Positions 45,160 through 56,061 of a stretch of 64,000 nt of DNA are shown piece by piece. A program made the translations under genes and the position numbers. A model generated the notes under the pieces. That model made no database searches. It saw only the letters and a list, made by a program, of their open reading frames with translations, and was not told the DNA's origin. Each line of letters begins with the position of its first letter. Positions within the stretch are counted from its first letter, which is position 1. The DNA lies in NCBI RefSeq assembly GCF_018372875.1, contig NZ_JAHAIF010000010.1, forward strand, positions 1 to 64,000, read 5' to 3'. Source of the stretch: Clostridium sp. (lineage in GTDB: Bacteria; Bacillota; Clostridia; Clostridiales; Clostridiaceae).

Positions 45160-46029
45160 ATGAAAAGAAAGATATTAACAGCTATAATTACAGGAATAAT
45201 AACAATAGGATTAATTGGTTGTGGAAGTGATACAGCTAATGATAATCAAAAACCTCAAACGCAGGAAAACGGTGCTACTTCTGATGCAACGACATCAGCA
45301 TCTGCAGATGCAACAACATCAGCATCTATAGTTCCAGAAAATTTAGTACAAGAATATAAACCAAAAGGTTTTACAGATTCAAAGAAAAAGAAGGCTTTAT
45401 TTGTAATTGGTGATCCAAGAAAAGATAGTGTTAACTATGATCTTGCAATAACAGCTATGAAGCATTTTGAGGAAAAGAATGTAGAGGTTGAAGTAAGAGA
45501 CTTATATGATATGAAATTTAATCCAGTATTATCATTAGAAAACTTCTATTATGCTAAAGATGGTAAAGGAGAACCAACTCCAGAAATTAAGAAAGAGCAA
45601 GAATATGTTACAAAGGCAGATTACATAATATTTTGCTATCCAAACTGGCATGATACACCTAATGCTATAACTAAGGGGTATATGGAAACTGTATTTGCTA
45701 AGAAGTTTGCATATCAAGATACAGATAAAGGCTTAGAAGGAATGCTTAAAGGAAAATCTATATACACTATTATGAATGCTGGATTCCTAGGTGGTGGAAG
45801 AGGTTATATAGGAGATGGTGTAGAAGGTATGAATAATGAAGCTTGGGATAGCTACATGAATGCCTTCAAAGTATTAGATGATGATACAGCAGATTTTTGG
45901 GGAGTTGAAAATTACGGTAGATTTGTTAACGATAGAACCCCTAAAAATAGCTCTGATAATTATGAAGAAGAAATAAATGAATTAAGAGAAGCATTAAAGA
46001 AAGAATTAAATAAGGTTTACTTTAAATAG
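45160..46029 (+). CDS. Flavodoxin-fold NAD(P)H oxidoreductase exported as a lipoprotein
   Basis: 289 residues. A lipoprotein signal peptide ends at LIGC (C21) and is followed by a Thr/Ser/Ala-rich spacer encoded by a 24-bp tandem repeat (45283-45306, then 45307 onward). The flavodoxin-2/NQO fold starts near residue 72 (KKALFVIGDPRKDSVN), with YPNWHDTPNAITKGYMETVF in the core. Cytosolic relatives reduce quinones or nitroaromatics; export is unusual because NAD(P)H is intracellular. The ribosome binding site is AATAGGGGG. Confidence 0.82.
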   Translation: MKRKILTAIITGIITIGLIGCGSDTANDNQKPQTQENGATSDATTSASADATTSASIVPENLVQEYKPKGFTDSKKKKALFVIGDPRKDSVNYDLAITAMKHFEEKNVEVEVRDLYDMKFNPVLSLENFYYAKDGKGEPTPEIKKEQEYVTKADYIIFCYPNWHDTPNAITKGYMETVFAKKFAYQDTDKGLEGMLKGKSIYTIMNAGFLGGGRGYIGDGVEGMNNEAWDSYMNAFKVLDDDTADFWGVENYGRFVNDRTPKNSSDNYEEEINELREALKKELNKVYFK

Positions 46030-46037
46030 TAATTTTA

Positions 46038-46068
46038 AAAGTCATAGTATAATCTATGGCTTTTTTTA
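46038..46068 (+). terminator. Rho-independent terminator
   Basis: Stem AAAGTCATAG / CTATGGCTTT followed by T7. Confidence 0.82.
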
Positions 46069-46228
46069 ATCTTTAATAAAAATAGATGCATTGAAAATTC
46101 AAAACAAAATAATACATAAAACAACAAAAAACATTAAAAAATTAGAATATATATTGCCAAAATAGACAAAAACATGTTTTTTTGTGTATAATCAAACTAA
46201 AGAGATATAACTACTAGGAGGGATTGCA

Positions 46229-49200
46229 GTGCGTAAAAGTAAATTGAAAAGTATATTATCTTTAATTCTATTTTTAACAATTTTTTTAAACGGTACAATT
46301 GTATCAGCATCTAATGAAAGGGATATACTTTTCAAGAATATATCTATTAAGGATGGATTATCTCAAGCAACTGTAGAGTCGATTCTACAAGACAGTAGGG
46401 GGTATATGTGGTTTGCTACTAATGACGGTTTAAATAGATATAATGGTTATAATTTTAAGGTTTATAGAAAAGAGAGAAAATCTACTAAGGGATTAACTAG
46501 TAATTATATAAGTAAAATAATAGAAGATAAGCAAGGTTTTATATGGGCATCAGCCTATGGTGGTGTTAATAAAATTGACGTTGAAAATGAAACTATAACT
46601 CAATATGTTCAAGGAGAAGATAAAGGAAACATATCTAATAATAATGTTAATGATATTTTATTAACTAAAGATGGTAGGATATTAATTGCAAATTATAGTG
46701 GGATAGATATATATAATGAAGAAACAGATAGTTTTGAATCTTTTACTAACGCAGAAAAGAATCTTAAAAATGAGGTTGTTTTCTCACTTGCAGAAGATAA
46801 AGATGGTTATATCTGGGTAGGTACAGAAAAGGGGTTAGACAAGCTTACCTCCACAGGAGAAAGTGTTGAAGATTTTATATATGATGATAAGTTTGAGAAC
46901 TGTACTAATAAAAGTGTTCGAAGAATCTTTTGTGATGAAAATGGATTAGTATGGGTAGGTACATATAATGATGGATTAAAAAAAATTGATGTAGTTAATA
47001 GAACTATCAAAGAATATAGATATGATCCAAATGACAAAACATCATTACCTAATAATTACGTACGAAACTTTCTTAAAGATAACATGGGTGATTTATGGAT
47101 TTGTACAGGTGAAGGACTAGCTAAATATTCTAAGGAAAAAGATAATTTTATAACTTATTATAAAAACTTTTCCAATGAAAGAAGCTTAATAAATGATGAG
47201 ACATTTACTGCATATCAAGATAGAGGGGGGCTAATATGGGTTGGAACATATGCTGGTATAAGTATATTTGATCCAAGTATTAAAATGGATACTTATACAA
47301 AGGATGACCGTCTTGGAGATAATACACTAAGTGAAAATGTTATTCATGGTATTTATGAAGATAAAAATGGATATTTGTGGGTTGGAACTAACTCTAAAGG
47401 TGTGAATGTAATAAATCAAAATACAAATGATGTTTATCATGTAAATACATCTACTATGAAAGGATTCTCTAATGATTCCATAAACATAATAAGTGGATAT
47501 GACAACTATATCTATATTGGTACTAATAATGGATTAAATATTATTGATATAGATAAAAAGGAAGTTAATGTAGTAGATGTAGAAGATGGTTTATCTGATA
47601 AGTTTATTAAAAGCATACTGATAGATTCTAAGGGATATGTATGGCTTGGGACTACAAATGGATACAATATATACAATCCTCAGGATGGAAGTATTAAAAA
47701 TATCGATACTTGGTTAAAGAGTAAGGGAGTAAGAGATACTTATTGCAGTGTTATATATGAAGATAAAGATGGAATATACTGGATTGGAACTTTCTACAAT
47801 GGTGGCTTTATAAAAATTGATCCAAAAACAGAAGAAGTAAAGATTTTTTATAGTGATGAAAATGACGATGAAGCATTAAGTGATGATGTTATTAGAAGTA
47901 TAGCAGAAGATGAAGAGGGGAACCTATGGATTGGAACAAGAATAGGATTAAATAAGTTTGATAAAGATGAAGAGAAGTTTAAGACTTATACTACAGAAGA
48001 TGGTTTACCCAACAACTATATATATGGTGTACTAATAGATGATGATGGTAATCCGTGGATGAGCACTAATTCAGGAATATCAAAATATGATGTGAAAAAT
48101 GATACTTTTGTTACATTAGACATAACTGATGGACTTCAAAGTAATGAGTTTAATGGAAATGCTTATTTTAAATCTAAAAATGGTAAGTTCTATTTTGGTG
48201 GTGTAGGAGGACTAAATGCATTTTACCCTGATGAAGTAATAAACGAAGGTTATCTACCTAAGCTACAATTTGATGTCTTTAAACTTAATGGTAAAGAAAT
48301 ACAAGATATACATAACCAAAAGTTTACTCATACAGATAATACAATAAGTATTAGAATGTTTCTTCCTGATTATAAAAATACTAATAGCATTAAATACTAT
48401 TACAAAAATCTAAAGTCAGATATGGATGAATGGATACCTATGGAAAGTAATGAGATAACCTTAAGTAATCTTTCTCCTGGTGACTATAAGTTATTATTTA
48501 AAGCTAAAAGTACTAATGGTTCTTTTAGTGATGAAGAAACTATTGAATTTACAATCAAGCCTCCATTTTGGAGAAGTAACCTAGCCTTATTAATTTATAT
48601 AGTGATAATTATTTTAATCTTTATCAATGAACGAAATAAGCTTAAGAGACTAGATTTGTTAGTTCATCAAAGAACAAAAGATCTTTCTGATGAAATCAAT
48701 AGGAGTAGTGAATTATATAATAAATTAATAGACTCTGAAAAGAGAAAGAACAATTATTTTGTAAATTTATCTCATGAACTTAGAACTCCATTAAATGTTT
48801 TATCATCTACTGAACAGTTGATAGTGAATTTAAATAATTCTGAAGAAGGAATAAATCGAGATAGGTTAAATCACTATATGGAAGTAACGAAAAGGAATAT
48901 CAATAGATTACTTAAAATTATTAATGATTTAATAGATACGTCTAAGATTGATAGTGGAAAATATAACTTAAATCTTAAAGAGAATGATATTGTATCTGTT
49001 GTAGAAGATGCTGCATTAACTTTGGTGGATTATGCTAAATCAAAAGGTATAGATTTAATAATAGACCCATACATGGAAGAAAGAATTATTTTGTGTGATA
49101 ATTATGAAATTGAAAGATGTATAGTTAACTTAGTAAGTAATGCTATAAAACATACACCTGAAGGAGGTAACATAATTGTTTCGTTGGAGGATATAGGTAA

Positions 49201-49432
49201 TAATGTTTCAATAAGTGTAAAAGACACTGGTGAAGGAATAGCGGAAGAAAATCTTGAAGCTATATTTGATAGATTTAGTCAAGTAATTGATAATAAGTCT
49301 GAGATCAAAGGTGGAAGTGGATTAGGATTAACAATTACTAAGAAGATAGTTAAGCTACATAATGGCGAAATATTTGTTAAAAGTGAAATTGGAAAGGGCA
49401 GCACATTTATAATAATATTACCTATCAAGTAG
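46229..49432 (+). CDS. Two-component propeller histidine kinase (no receiver)
   Basis: 1067 residues. Signal peptide (about 1-27), two seven-bladed propellers built from Reg_prop repeats (G-x-x-W-V/I-G-T pattern, about 40-690), a Y_Y_Y domain (about 700-770), a membrane helix (about 785-805), then HisKA with H849 in LSHELRTPLN and an HATPase domain with SNAIKHTPEGG and GSGLGLTI. The family senses polysaccharide breakdown products outside the cell. Unlike many relatives it lacks a receiver and AraC domain, and no response regulator gene is next to it. The start is a GTG behind AGGAGGGATTGCA. Confidence 0.9.
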   Translation: MRKSKLKSILSLILFLTIFLNGTIVSASNERDILFKNISIKDGLSQATVESILQDSRGYMWFATNDGLNRYNGYNFKVYRKERKSTKGLTSNYISKIIEDKQGFIWASAYGGVNKIDVENETITQYVQGEDKGNISNNNVNDILLTKDGRILIANYSGIDIYNEETDSFESFTNAEKNLKNEVVFSLAEDKDGYIWVGTEKGLDKLTSTGESVEDFIYDDKFENCTNKSVRRIFCDENGLVWVGTYNDGLKKIDVVNRTIKEYRYDPNDKTSLPNNYVRNFLKDNMGDLWICTGEGLAKYSKEKDNFITYYKNFSNERSLINDETFTAYQDRGGLIWVGTYAGISIFDPSIKMDTYTKDDRLGDNTLSENVIHGIYEDKNGYLWVGTNSKGVNVINQNTNDVYHVNTSTMKGFSNDSINIISGYDNYIYIGTNNGLNIIDIDKKEVNVVDVEDGLSDKFIKSILIDSKGYVWLGTTNGYNIYNPQDGSIKNIDTWLKSKGVRDTYCSVIYEDKDGIYWIGTFYNGGFIKIDPKTEEVKIFYSDENDDEALSDDVIRSIAEDEEGNLWIGTRIGLNKFDKDEEKFKTYTTEDGLPNNYIYGVLIDDDGNPWMSTNSGISKYDVKNDTFVTLDITDGLQSNEFNGNAYFKSKNGKFYFGGVGGLNAFYPDEVINEGYLPKLQFDVFKLNGKEIQDIHNQKFTHTDNTISIRMFLPDYKNTNSIKYYYKNLKSDMDEWIPMESNEITLSNLSPGDYKLLFKAKSTNGSFSDEETIEFTIKPPFWRSNLALLIYIVIIILIFINERNKLKRLDLLVHQRTKDLSDEINRSSELYNKLIDSEKRKNNYFVNLSHELRTPLNVLSSTEQLIVNLNNSEEGINRDRLNHYMEVTKRNINRLLKIINDLIDTSKIDSGKYNLNLKENDIVSVVEDAALTLVDYAKSKGIDLIIDPYMEERIILCDNYEIERCIVNLVSNAIKHTPEGGNIIVSLEDIGNNVSISVKDTGEGIAEENLEAIFDRFSQVIDNKSEIKGGSGLGLTITKKIVKLHNGEIFVKSEIGKGSTFIIILPIK

Positions 49433-49440
49433 TAAATAGT

Positions 49441-49513
49441 GAAAGGTGAATGATTAGTGTAAAAGATGTATCAATATGGCATTCTTTTGTACAATTACTC
49501 ACCTTTCTTTTTT
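49441..49513 (+). terminator. Long-loop hairpin, terminator or small structured RNA
   Basis: GAAAGGTGA (49441-49449) pairs with TCACCTTTC (49499-49507), followed by T6. The 49-nt interior holds a second pairing (AAAAGATG / CATTCTTTT). Confidence 0.6.
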
Positions 49514-49522
49514 GTTATTGAA

Positions 49523-49867
49523 TTAAAAGTTGGCTCCGTTCCATCCCCAGTTATCTACCTCTTCAAATTTTACATAAATAGATTTTGGAGGTATATTAAG
49601 TTCCTCTTTATATAAGTCACAAATCTCTCTAGTAGCCCTATTTAAAGAATCCTCTGTAGCACGTCCAAATAGTTTAACTTCGATATAAGCTCCATAGTCT
49701 AACTTTTCACCTTTAAAATATAGTGGGAAGTTATCTTGAAAACCTAACATTAAGAATTTTTGTGACTTTCCAGGTATTTCATCTATAATTTTTCCTAGTT
49801 CATCTTTTAAAGACTCCTTCTGATTTTCAGAAAGAGAAACTGTAACTTTTGAATCAATAAATGGCAT
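49523..49867 (-). CDS. MIF-family (phenylpyruvate tautomerase-like) protein
   Basis: 114 residues of the macrophage migration inhibitory factor superfamily. The start at ATG 49867 makes the second residue proline (MPFID), the catalytic residue exposed after methionine removal. The ribosome binding site GGGAG lies 6 nt before it; an upstream ATG at 49873 touches the site and would hide the proline. The C-terminal VDNWGWNGANF is typical of this group. Tautomerase activity is expected, natural substrate unknown. It converges with the propeller kinase. Confidence 0.88.
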   Translation of the reverse strand: MPFIDSKVTVSLSENQKESLKDELGKIIDEIPGKSQKFLMLGFQDNFPLYFKGEKLDYGAYIEVKLFGRATEDSLNRATREICDLYKEELNIPPKSIYVKFEEVDNWGWNGANF

Positions 49868-50182
49868 GTACATCTCCCTCTCTTTTTTTATTAATATTTC
49901 AATAATATATTGTACTTTGATAAATTGTGTGAAAAAAAGTTAGAAAATTATGGTAATTATATTTTAACATTCAGTTTTTCTAATGTAAAGCATCTGACAA
50001 CTTTTATTTTTTAATAAGTTACTATGTTATAATATATTCAATTTTTTCATAAAAAATTACAAGTATGAATAATTTTTTTCCTTAATGTTTACAAATAAAA
50101 TCTCTTTAGCAATTTATAAATCATTATGATAAAATATATCTGATAAAATAGATAATTATTATGAAATTTGGAGGATGGAATA
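49868..50182. other. 315-bp divergent intergenic region before mutS
   Basis: Very AT-rich. It contains the promoter regions of the MIF-family gene and mutS. I see no reading frame or strong repeat here. Confidence 0.4.
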
Positions 50183-52885
50183 ATGGCGTTGACTCCTATG
50201 ATGAGACAATATGTAGAAATTAAAGATAAATACCAAGATTGTATACTTTTTTATAGAGTTGGTGACTTCTATGAAATGTTCTTTGATGATGCAAAGGAAG
50301 CATCAAGAGCTTTAGAGTTAGTTTTAACAGGAAAAGATTGTGGATTAGATGAGAGAGCCCCTATGTGTGGTATACCATTCCATGCAGCAGCTACATACAT
50401 TCCTAGATTAATTTCAAAAGGATATAAGGTTGCTATATGTGAGCAGGTAGAAGATCCAGCTTTATCTAAAGGATTAGTTAAAAGAGATGTAATAAAGATA
50501 ATTACTCCTGGTACATATGTAGATACTAACGCTACATTAGAAAATTTAAATACATACCTAGTAGCTATATATGAAGATGGAAATAATATAGGATTAGCTT
50601 CTACTGATATTAGTACAGGAGAATTTAAAACTACTTCCTTTACTAATTTAAGAACAACTCTTTTAGATGAACTTACAAAGATTAATCCTAAAGAGGTAAT
50701 TGTAGATGTTAATATGCCTGAAGAATTAGCACATGAAATATATACATATACTAATGCACTGATAACTAGGAAGCCACTAGATAGCTTTAAAGTAATTGAT
50801 AGTGAACTTATAAATCAATTCTCAGAAGCTGAGGTATCAGGCCTTGAAGAAGCTTCAAAAAATGCATCTAAGGTATTATTAAAGTATATATATGAAACTC
50901 AAAAGATGAGCTTAACTAATATAAACTTTTTAGAGAAATACGATATTATAAACTTTATGACTATAGATGGAAATTCAAGAAGAAACTTAGAACTTACAGA
51001 AAGTATAAGAGAAAAATCTAAAAAGGGATCTCTTTTATGGGTATTAGACAAAACAGCTACATCTATGGGAGGAAGATCACTAAGAAGATGGATAGATGAA
51101 CCTCTTATAGTTAAGGAAGAGATAGAAAAGAGATTAGACTCAGTAGAAGAATTATTTAATGATATTGCTTTTAATGAGGATATAAGAGCTTCTCTTAAGG
51201 AAATATATGATATAGAAAGAATCTTAGGTAAAATTTCTTCATGTAATGTAAATGGACGTGATATGGTATCACTTAGAACATCTTTGGATAAAATACCAGG
51301 CATTAAGGAACAACTTAAGAACTCAAACTCATTACTACTTAAAGAATACTATAACAATTTAGATGAGTTAGATGATATAAGAAAAATATTACATGAAGGA
51401 ATTTTAGATGATCCATCAATTGCCTTAAAGGAAGGTAACATTATAAGAGATGGTTATAATGAAATGGTTGATGAGCTAAGGGGAGCAAAGCTTCATGGTA
51501 AGGAGTGGATTGCTTCATTAGAAAATACTGAAAGAGAGTTTACTGGAATTAAATCCTTAAAGGTAGGATATAACAAAGTATTTGGATACTATATAGAAAT
51601 ATCTAAAGCAAACTATTCTTCTATACCAGAGGGAAGATATATAAGAAAGCAAACCTTAGCAAATGCAGAAAGATATATTACATCTGAGCTTAAGGAAATG
51701 GAAGATAAAATATTAGGTGCAGAAGAAAAGCTTGTAAACTTAGAGTATGAACTATTTGTAGAAATAAGAAATAAGGTAGAAAGTCAAATAGCAAGACTTA
51801 AAAAGACAGCTCGAATCATTGGTAACTTAGATTCACTATCTACTCTAGCATTAATTGCTTTAGAAAATGATTATATTAAGCCTAAGATAAACGAAACTGG
51901 AGATATCCATATAGTAGAGGGAAGACACCCTGTAGTTGAAAAGGTAATTAATAAAGGTGAGTTTGTAGCTAATGATACTACATTAAACAGAGAAGATAAT
52001 CAATTATTACTTATAACAGGACCTAACATGGCTGGTAAATCTACATATATGAGACAGGTAGCCTTAATTACTTTAATGGCACAAATGGGATCTTTTGTAC
52101 CAGCTAAGGAAGCTAATATATCTGTATGTGATAAGATATTTACAAGAATAGGTGCTTCTGATGACTTAGCAGGTGGTAAGTCTACATTTATGGTAGAGAT
52201 GTGGGAGGTATCAAATATATTAAAGAATGCTACATCAAAGAGCTTAGTATTATTAGATGAAGTAGGAAGAGGAACATCTACCTATGATGGTTTAAGTATA
52301 GCTTGGGCAGTAATAGAACATATTGCTAAGAATAATGATTTAAGATGTAAAACTCTATTTGCTACTCACTATCATGAACTAACTAAGCTTGAAGGAATGA
52401 TTAAAGGAGTTAAAAACTACTCTGTAGCAGTTAAAGAGATAGAAGATAACGTAATATTCCTTAGAAAGATTGTAGAGGGCGGTGCAGACCAATCTTATGG
52501 TATAGAGGTTGCTAAGCTTGCAGGACTTCCTAAGGAGGTTATAGGAAGAGCTAAAGAGATTCTAGAAGGGTTAGAAGGAGAAGGTAGTGTAGAGGTATCT
52601 CATAAAGAGTATGTAAGAGAAACTGCTGTTGCTATAGATAATTCTAAGGTAGAAGAATTAGAATGCAAGATAAATGAATTAAAGTCTATAAACAAGGAAT
52701 TAGAAGAAAAACTTAAAGAAAAGAAGAAGATAGAAACTTCTGCTCCAATGCAAATTGACTTTACACAAGTAGAAAAGGATGCCTTAATTAATGACATTGT
52801 TAATTTAGATGTTTTAAATATGACTCCTATGGATGCTATGAATACATTATATAAATTGATTAAGGATGCAAAGAGTTTAAATTAG
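50183..52885 (+). CDS. mutS: DNA mismatch repair protein MutS
   Basis: 900 residues. The mismatch-reading motif is [10 protein letters not shown] near residue 25 (the Phe-x-Glu element), and the ATPase has GPNMAGKST at 613-621 with a Walker B region [14 protein letters not shown]. MutS binds mismatches and recruits MutL. The start ATG 50183 is chosen because GGAGG (50171-50175) precedes it; an upstream TTG lies in the ribosome binding site region. mutL begins 13 nt downstream. Confidence 0.97.
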   Translation: MALTPMMRQYVEIKDKYQDCILFYRVGDFYEMFFDDAKEASRALELVLTGKDCGLDERAPMCGIPFHAAATYIPRLISKGYKVAICEQVEDPALSKGLVKRDVIKIITPGTYVDTNATLENLNTYLVAIYEDGNNIGLASTDISTGEFKTTSFTNLRTTLLDELTKINPKEVIVDVNMPEELAHEIYTYTNALITRKPLDSFKVIDSELINQFSEAEVSGLEEASKNASKVLLKYIYETQKMSLTNINFLEKYDIINFMTIDGNSRRNLELTESIREKSKKGSLLWVLDKTATSMGGRSLRRWIDEPLIVKEEIEKRLDSVEELFNDIAFNEDIRASLKEIYDIERILGKISSCNVNGRDMVSLRTSLDKIPGIKEQLKNSNSLLLKEYYNNLDELDDIRKILHEGILDDPSIALKEGNIIRDGYNEMVDELRGAKLHGKEWIASLENTEREFTGIKSLKVGYNKVFGYYIEISKANYSSIPEGRYIRKQTLANAERYITSELKEMEDKILGAEEKLVNLEYELFVEIRNKVESQIARLKKTARIIGNLDSLSTLALIALENDYIKPKINETGDIHIVEGRHPVVEKVINKGEFVANDTTLNREDNQLLLITGPNMAGKSTYMRQVALITLMAQMGSFVPAKEANISVCDKIFTRIGASDDLAGGKSTFMVEMWEVSNILKNATSKSLVLLDEVGRGTSTYDGLSIAWAVIEHIAKNNDLRCKTLFATHYHELTKLEGMIKGVKNYSVAVKEIEDNVIFLRKIVEGGADQSYGIEVAKLAGLPKEVIGRAKEILEGLEGEGSVEVSHKEYVRETAVAIDNSKVEELECKINELKSINKELEEKLKEKKKIETSAPMQIDFTQVEKDALINDIVNLDVLNMTPMDAMNTLYKLIKDAKSLN

Positions 52886-52898
52886 GAGATGGTTGTAT

Positions 52899-54752
52899 TT
52901 GAAGAGAATAAATCTTTTAGACCAAAATACATCAAATAAGATAGCAGCTGGGGAAGTTGTTGAAAGACCTTCCTCCGTTGTTAAGGAATTAGTTGAGAAT
53001 AGTATAGATGCAAATTCAAAGAATATAACAATAGAAATTGAAGAGGGGGGTACCACTTTTATTAAGATAATAGATGATGGAGATGGTATTCATCCAGAGG
53101 ATGTTAAGAAAGCTTTTCTTCCTCATGCCACAAGTAAGATAAAAACATCAGAAGATATATTCTCCATAAGTACCTTAGGTTTTAGAGGAGAAGCTCTTCC
53201 TTCAATTTCATCAGTATCAAAGGTAAATATTAAAACAAGAACAGAAGATAATGACTTTGGTAAAGAGCTTATAATAGAAGGTGGAGAGTTTATATCCTTC
53301 GAAGAGTGTGGAGTTAACAAAGGAACTACTATAGAGGTAAGAGATATATTCTATAATGTACCTGCTAGAAAGAAGTTTTTAAAGAGTATTTCAAGAGAGG
53401 CTTCTATAATCACAGACATAATAAATAGAATTGCCTTATCTAACCCCAAAATTAGTTTTAAGCTATATAACAATGGCAAGAAGGTTTTACATACTTATGG
53501 TAATGGAAAGCTAAGTGATGTAGTTAGAACTATATACGGAAAGACCATAAGCGAAAACACTCTTTACTTTGAACATGTAGAAGATGAAATTACTCTATAT
53601 GGCTATATAGGAAAAGAAGAAATATCTAGAGGGTCTAGAAATAACCAAAGCATATTTGTTAATGGTAGATACATAAAGCACAAGACTTTAGTAGCTGCTG
53701 TAGAAAATGCTTTTAAGTCCTTTAGTACAGTTAATAAGTTCCCATTCTTTATTTTATTTGTAGAGGTTTATCCAGACTTTGTAGATGTTAATATTCATCC
53801 AACTAAGGCTGAAATAAAGTTTAAGGATGATAGAATTCTATTTAAAAAGGTTTTTGATGCTGTACATTCTGCATTAAAGGAAGATGTTTTTAAGACATTC
53901 TCTGTACCAGAAGAAGAAAAGGATGTATACAAGCCGGAAGAGATAGAAGAGATAAAGCTAAATATACCTCTGAGGATGGATGAAGAGGTTACATTTAAGA
54001 AGTATGACCCTCAAGAGGTAACAGAGGTTAAGCTTCCTATAGACTTAAAGCCTGAAGTTAAATATGAGCCTTTAAATGAGCTTGTAAAGGAAGATAAGGT
54101 AGAACTTAATGTTGAATTAAAAACAAAGGAAGAGACTGTTAATGAAGCAATAAAGAATAAAGGAACACCAAAGTTTCCACCTCTTAAGCTTATAGGTCAG
54201 TTTAATAAGACTTATATTTTAGGGGAGTATGATGAGGTTCTATACATGATAGATCAACATGCTGCTCATGAAAAGATTCTTTTTGAAAGATATCTTAAAA
54301 GTATAGAAGAGGATACATTAATAGTTCAGCCTTTATTGTTACCTACCTTAATTCACCTATCAATTGATGATTATGCCTTTTATGAAGAGAATAAAGAGGT
54401 GTTTTCTGGGGCAGGATTTACATTAGAAGACTTTGGTGGAAATACCCTTTATCTTAAAGAGGTTCCATACTTTTTAGGAAAGTTAGATCCAAAGGAGCTT
54501 TTCTTAGGAATACTAGATAATATTAAGGAATTAGGAACAGGTAAAACTACAGAGGTAAAATATAATAGGATTGCTACTATGGCTTGTAAGTCTGCAGTTA
54601 AAGGGAATGATAATTTATCTGATGTTGAAATGGTAAAGCTTATAGAGGAGTTAAGATACATAGATGATCCTTTCCACTGCCCACATGGTAGACCAACTAT
54701 AATTAAGTTTACAAATTATGATTTAGAGAAAAAGTTCAGAAGAATAGTATAA
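52899..54752 (+). CDS. mutL: DNA mismatch repair protein MutL, endonuclease type
   Basis: About 617 residues. The GHKL ATPase has [26 protein letters not shown] and LGFRGEAL. The C-terminal domain has the metal-binding [12 protein letters not shown] motif and CPHGRP, so this MutL should nick DNA, as in bacteria without MutH. The likely start is TTG 52899 (KRINLLD follows), 10 nt after AGGAG; TTG 52893 is only 4 nt away and adds two residues. It follows mutS and precedes miaA by 15 nt. Confidence 0.95.
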   Translation: MKRINLLDQNTSNKIAAGEVVERPSSVVKELVENSIDANSKNITIEIEEGGTTFIKIIDDGDGIHPEDVKKAFLPHATSKIKTSEDIFSISTLGFRGEALPSISSVSKVNIKTRTEDNDFGKELIIEGGEFISFEECGVNKGTTIEVRDIFYNVPARKKFLKSISREASIITDIINRIALSNPKISFKLYNNGKKVLHTYGNGKLSDVVRTIYGKTISENTLYFEHVEDEITLYGYIGKEEISRGSRNNQSIFVNGRYIKHKTLVAAVENAFKSFSTVNKFPFFILFVEVYPDFVDVNIHPTKAEIKFKDDRILFKKVFDAVHSALKEDVFKTFSVPEEEKDVYKPEEIEEIKLNIPLRMDEEVTFKKYDPQEVTEVKLPIDLKPEVKYEPLNELVKEDKVELNVELKTKEETVNEAIKNKGTPKFPPLKLIGQFNKTYILGEYDEVLYMIDQHAAHEKILFERYLKSIEEDTLIVQPLLLPTLIHLSIDDYAFYEENKEVFSGAGFTLEDFGGNTLYLKEVPYFLGKLDPKELFLGILDNIKELGTGKTTEVKYNRIATMACKSAVKGNDNLSDVEMVKLIEELRYIDDPFHCPHGRPTIIKFTNYDLEKKFRRIV

Positions 54753-54767
54753 GAAACGGTGAAATTG

Positions 54768-55697
54768 ATGAAGAAAAAGATACTTGTTATTGGAGGACCT
54801 ACTGCAGTAGGTAAGACAGAATTATCAATAGAATTAGCAAAGAGATTAAATGGAGAAATAATTTCTGCTGATTCAATGCAAATATATAAATATATGAATA
54901 TAGGTTCTGCTAAGGTTTCAAAAGAGGAAATGAATGGTATACCTCATCACTTGATAGATGTGGTAGACCCATCAAAAAACTTTTCTGTTGCAGATTATAA
55001 AGAACATGGAGAAAAAGCAATAAAAGAAATAATATCAGAGGGGAAACTTCCTATTATTGTTGGAGGTACAGGGTTATATATAAATTCTTTAACCTGTAAC
55101 ATGAACTTTACTGAAGCAGAGAAGGATGAAGAGTATAGAAAAGAGTTAGATAAATTAGCAAATGAACATGGAAATAACTATATACATGAAATGTTAAAAG
55201 ATATTGACCCTATAAGCTATAAAGAAATACATGCAAACAATAGGAAGAGGGTTATAAGGGCATTAGAGGTATATAAGCTTACAGGTAAGCCATTTAGCTC
55301 ATATAACGCCGGAGATGACTTTTATAATAGCGAGTATGATATTTATTACTATGTGCTTACAATGGATAGAGAAAAGCTATATAATCGCATAAACCTGCGT
55401 GTTGATATTATGATGGAAAAAGGTCTTCTTAATGAATGTATAAAACTAAAAGAAATGGGGTATACTTCTTCTATGCAATCAATGCAAGGAATAGGATATA
55501 AAGAAATACTCTATTATTTAGAAGGTGATGTAAAGCTTCAAGAAGCAATTAACATGATAAAGCAAGGTTCAAGGAATTATGCCAAAAGGCAATTGACATG
55601 GTTTAGAAGAGATCCAAGGGTTACTTTTTTAGACAAGGATATACTTTCCAATGTAGAAATATTAGAGAAAATTATAGGTGACATTGGAAATAAATAA
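54768..55697 (+). CDS. miaA: tRNA dimethylallyltransferase
   Basis: 309 residues. The P-loop is GGPTAVGKT (9-17), followed by [10 protein letters not shown] and GSAKVS, and later GGTGLYI. It adds a dimethylallyl group to A37 of tRNAs reading UNN codons, the substrate of MiaB (encoded 19 kb earlier). The start ATG 54768 is used; a GTG at 54759 overlaps the GGTG that serves as the ribosome binding site. It lies 44 nt before hfq. Confidence 0.95.
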   Translation: MKKKILVIGGPTAVGKTELSIELAKRLNGEIISADSMQIYKYMNIGSAKVSKEEMNGIPHHLIDVVDPSKNFSVADYKEHGEKAIKEIISEGKLPIIVGGTGLYINSLTCNMNFTEAEKDEEYRKELDKLANEHGNNYIHEMLKDIDPISYKEIHANNRKRVIRALEVYKLTGKPFSSYNAGDDFYNSEYDIYYYVLTMDREKLYNRINLRVDIMMEKGLLNECIKLKEMGYTSSMQSMQGIGYKEILYYLEGDVKLQEAINMIKQGSRNYAKRQLTWFRRDPRVTFLDKDILSNVEILEKIIGDIGNK

Positions 55698-55740
55698 GCT
55701 TATAATATTATGTAATATGAGAGATAATGGAGGTGCTTTT

Positions 55741-55986
55741 ATGAATAAGCAACAAAATAACCTACAAGATATTTTCTTAAATAGTGCAAGAAAAAACAAG
55801 ATATCAGTTGTAATATACTTAACTAATGGATTTCAATTAAAAGGTATTGTTAAAGGGTTTGATTCTTTCACTGTAGTATTAGACCAAGAAGGTAAGCAAA
55901 TGCTTATATATAAACATGCAATTACAACAGTAACTCCAGCAAAACCAATTTTATTTACGGGTGTTCAAGAGGAAAATGATTTTTAA
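55741..55986 (+). CDS. hfq: RNA chaperone Hfq
   Basis: 81 residues. The Sm1 part has NLQDIFLN and TNGFQLKG, the Sm2 part has [10 protein letters not shown]. Hfq forms a hexamer that binds AU-rich RNAs. The start ATG 55741 follows GGAGG; an earlier frame opening inside miaA is not used. The miaA-hfq order is conserved. Confidence 0.95.
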   Translation: MNKQQNNLQDIFLNSARKNKISVVIYLTNGFQLKGIVKGFDSFTVVLDQEGKQMLIYKHAITTVTPAKPILFTGVQEENDF

Positions 55987-56018
55987 AAAGAGTGAAAGCG
56001 TGGCTTTCACTCTTTTAA
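55986..56018 (+). terminator. Rho-independent terminator of the mutS-hfq operon
   Basis: Perfect 14-bp stem AAAAGAGTGAAAGC / GCTTTCACTCTTTT with a 3-nt loop; the first base is the last of the hfq stop codon. Confidence 0.88.
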
Positions 56019-56020
56019 TT

Positions 56021-56029
56021 TGCTATAAT
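56021..56029 (+). promoter_or_regulatory. Extended -10 promoter of the methionine gamma-lyase family gene
   Basis: TGCTATAAT lies 33 nt before the start codon, just after the hfq terminator. Confidence 0.55.
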
Positions 56030-56061
56030 CAATAGAGAATATAAAAACATGGAGGAGAAAA

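Noticed and set aside
45283..45330. Tandem 24-bp repeat as a CRISPR or phase-variable locus
   Set aside because: Only two units, in frame within a lipoprotein spacer; no spacers or longer array.
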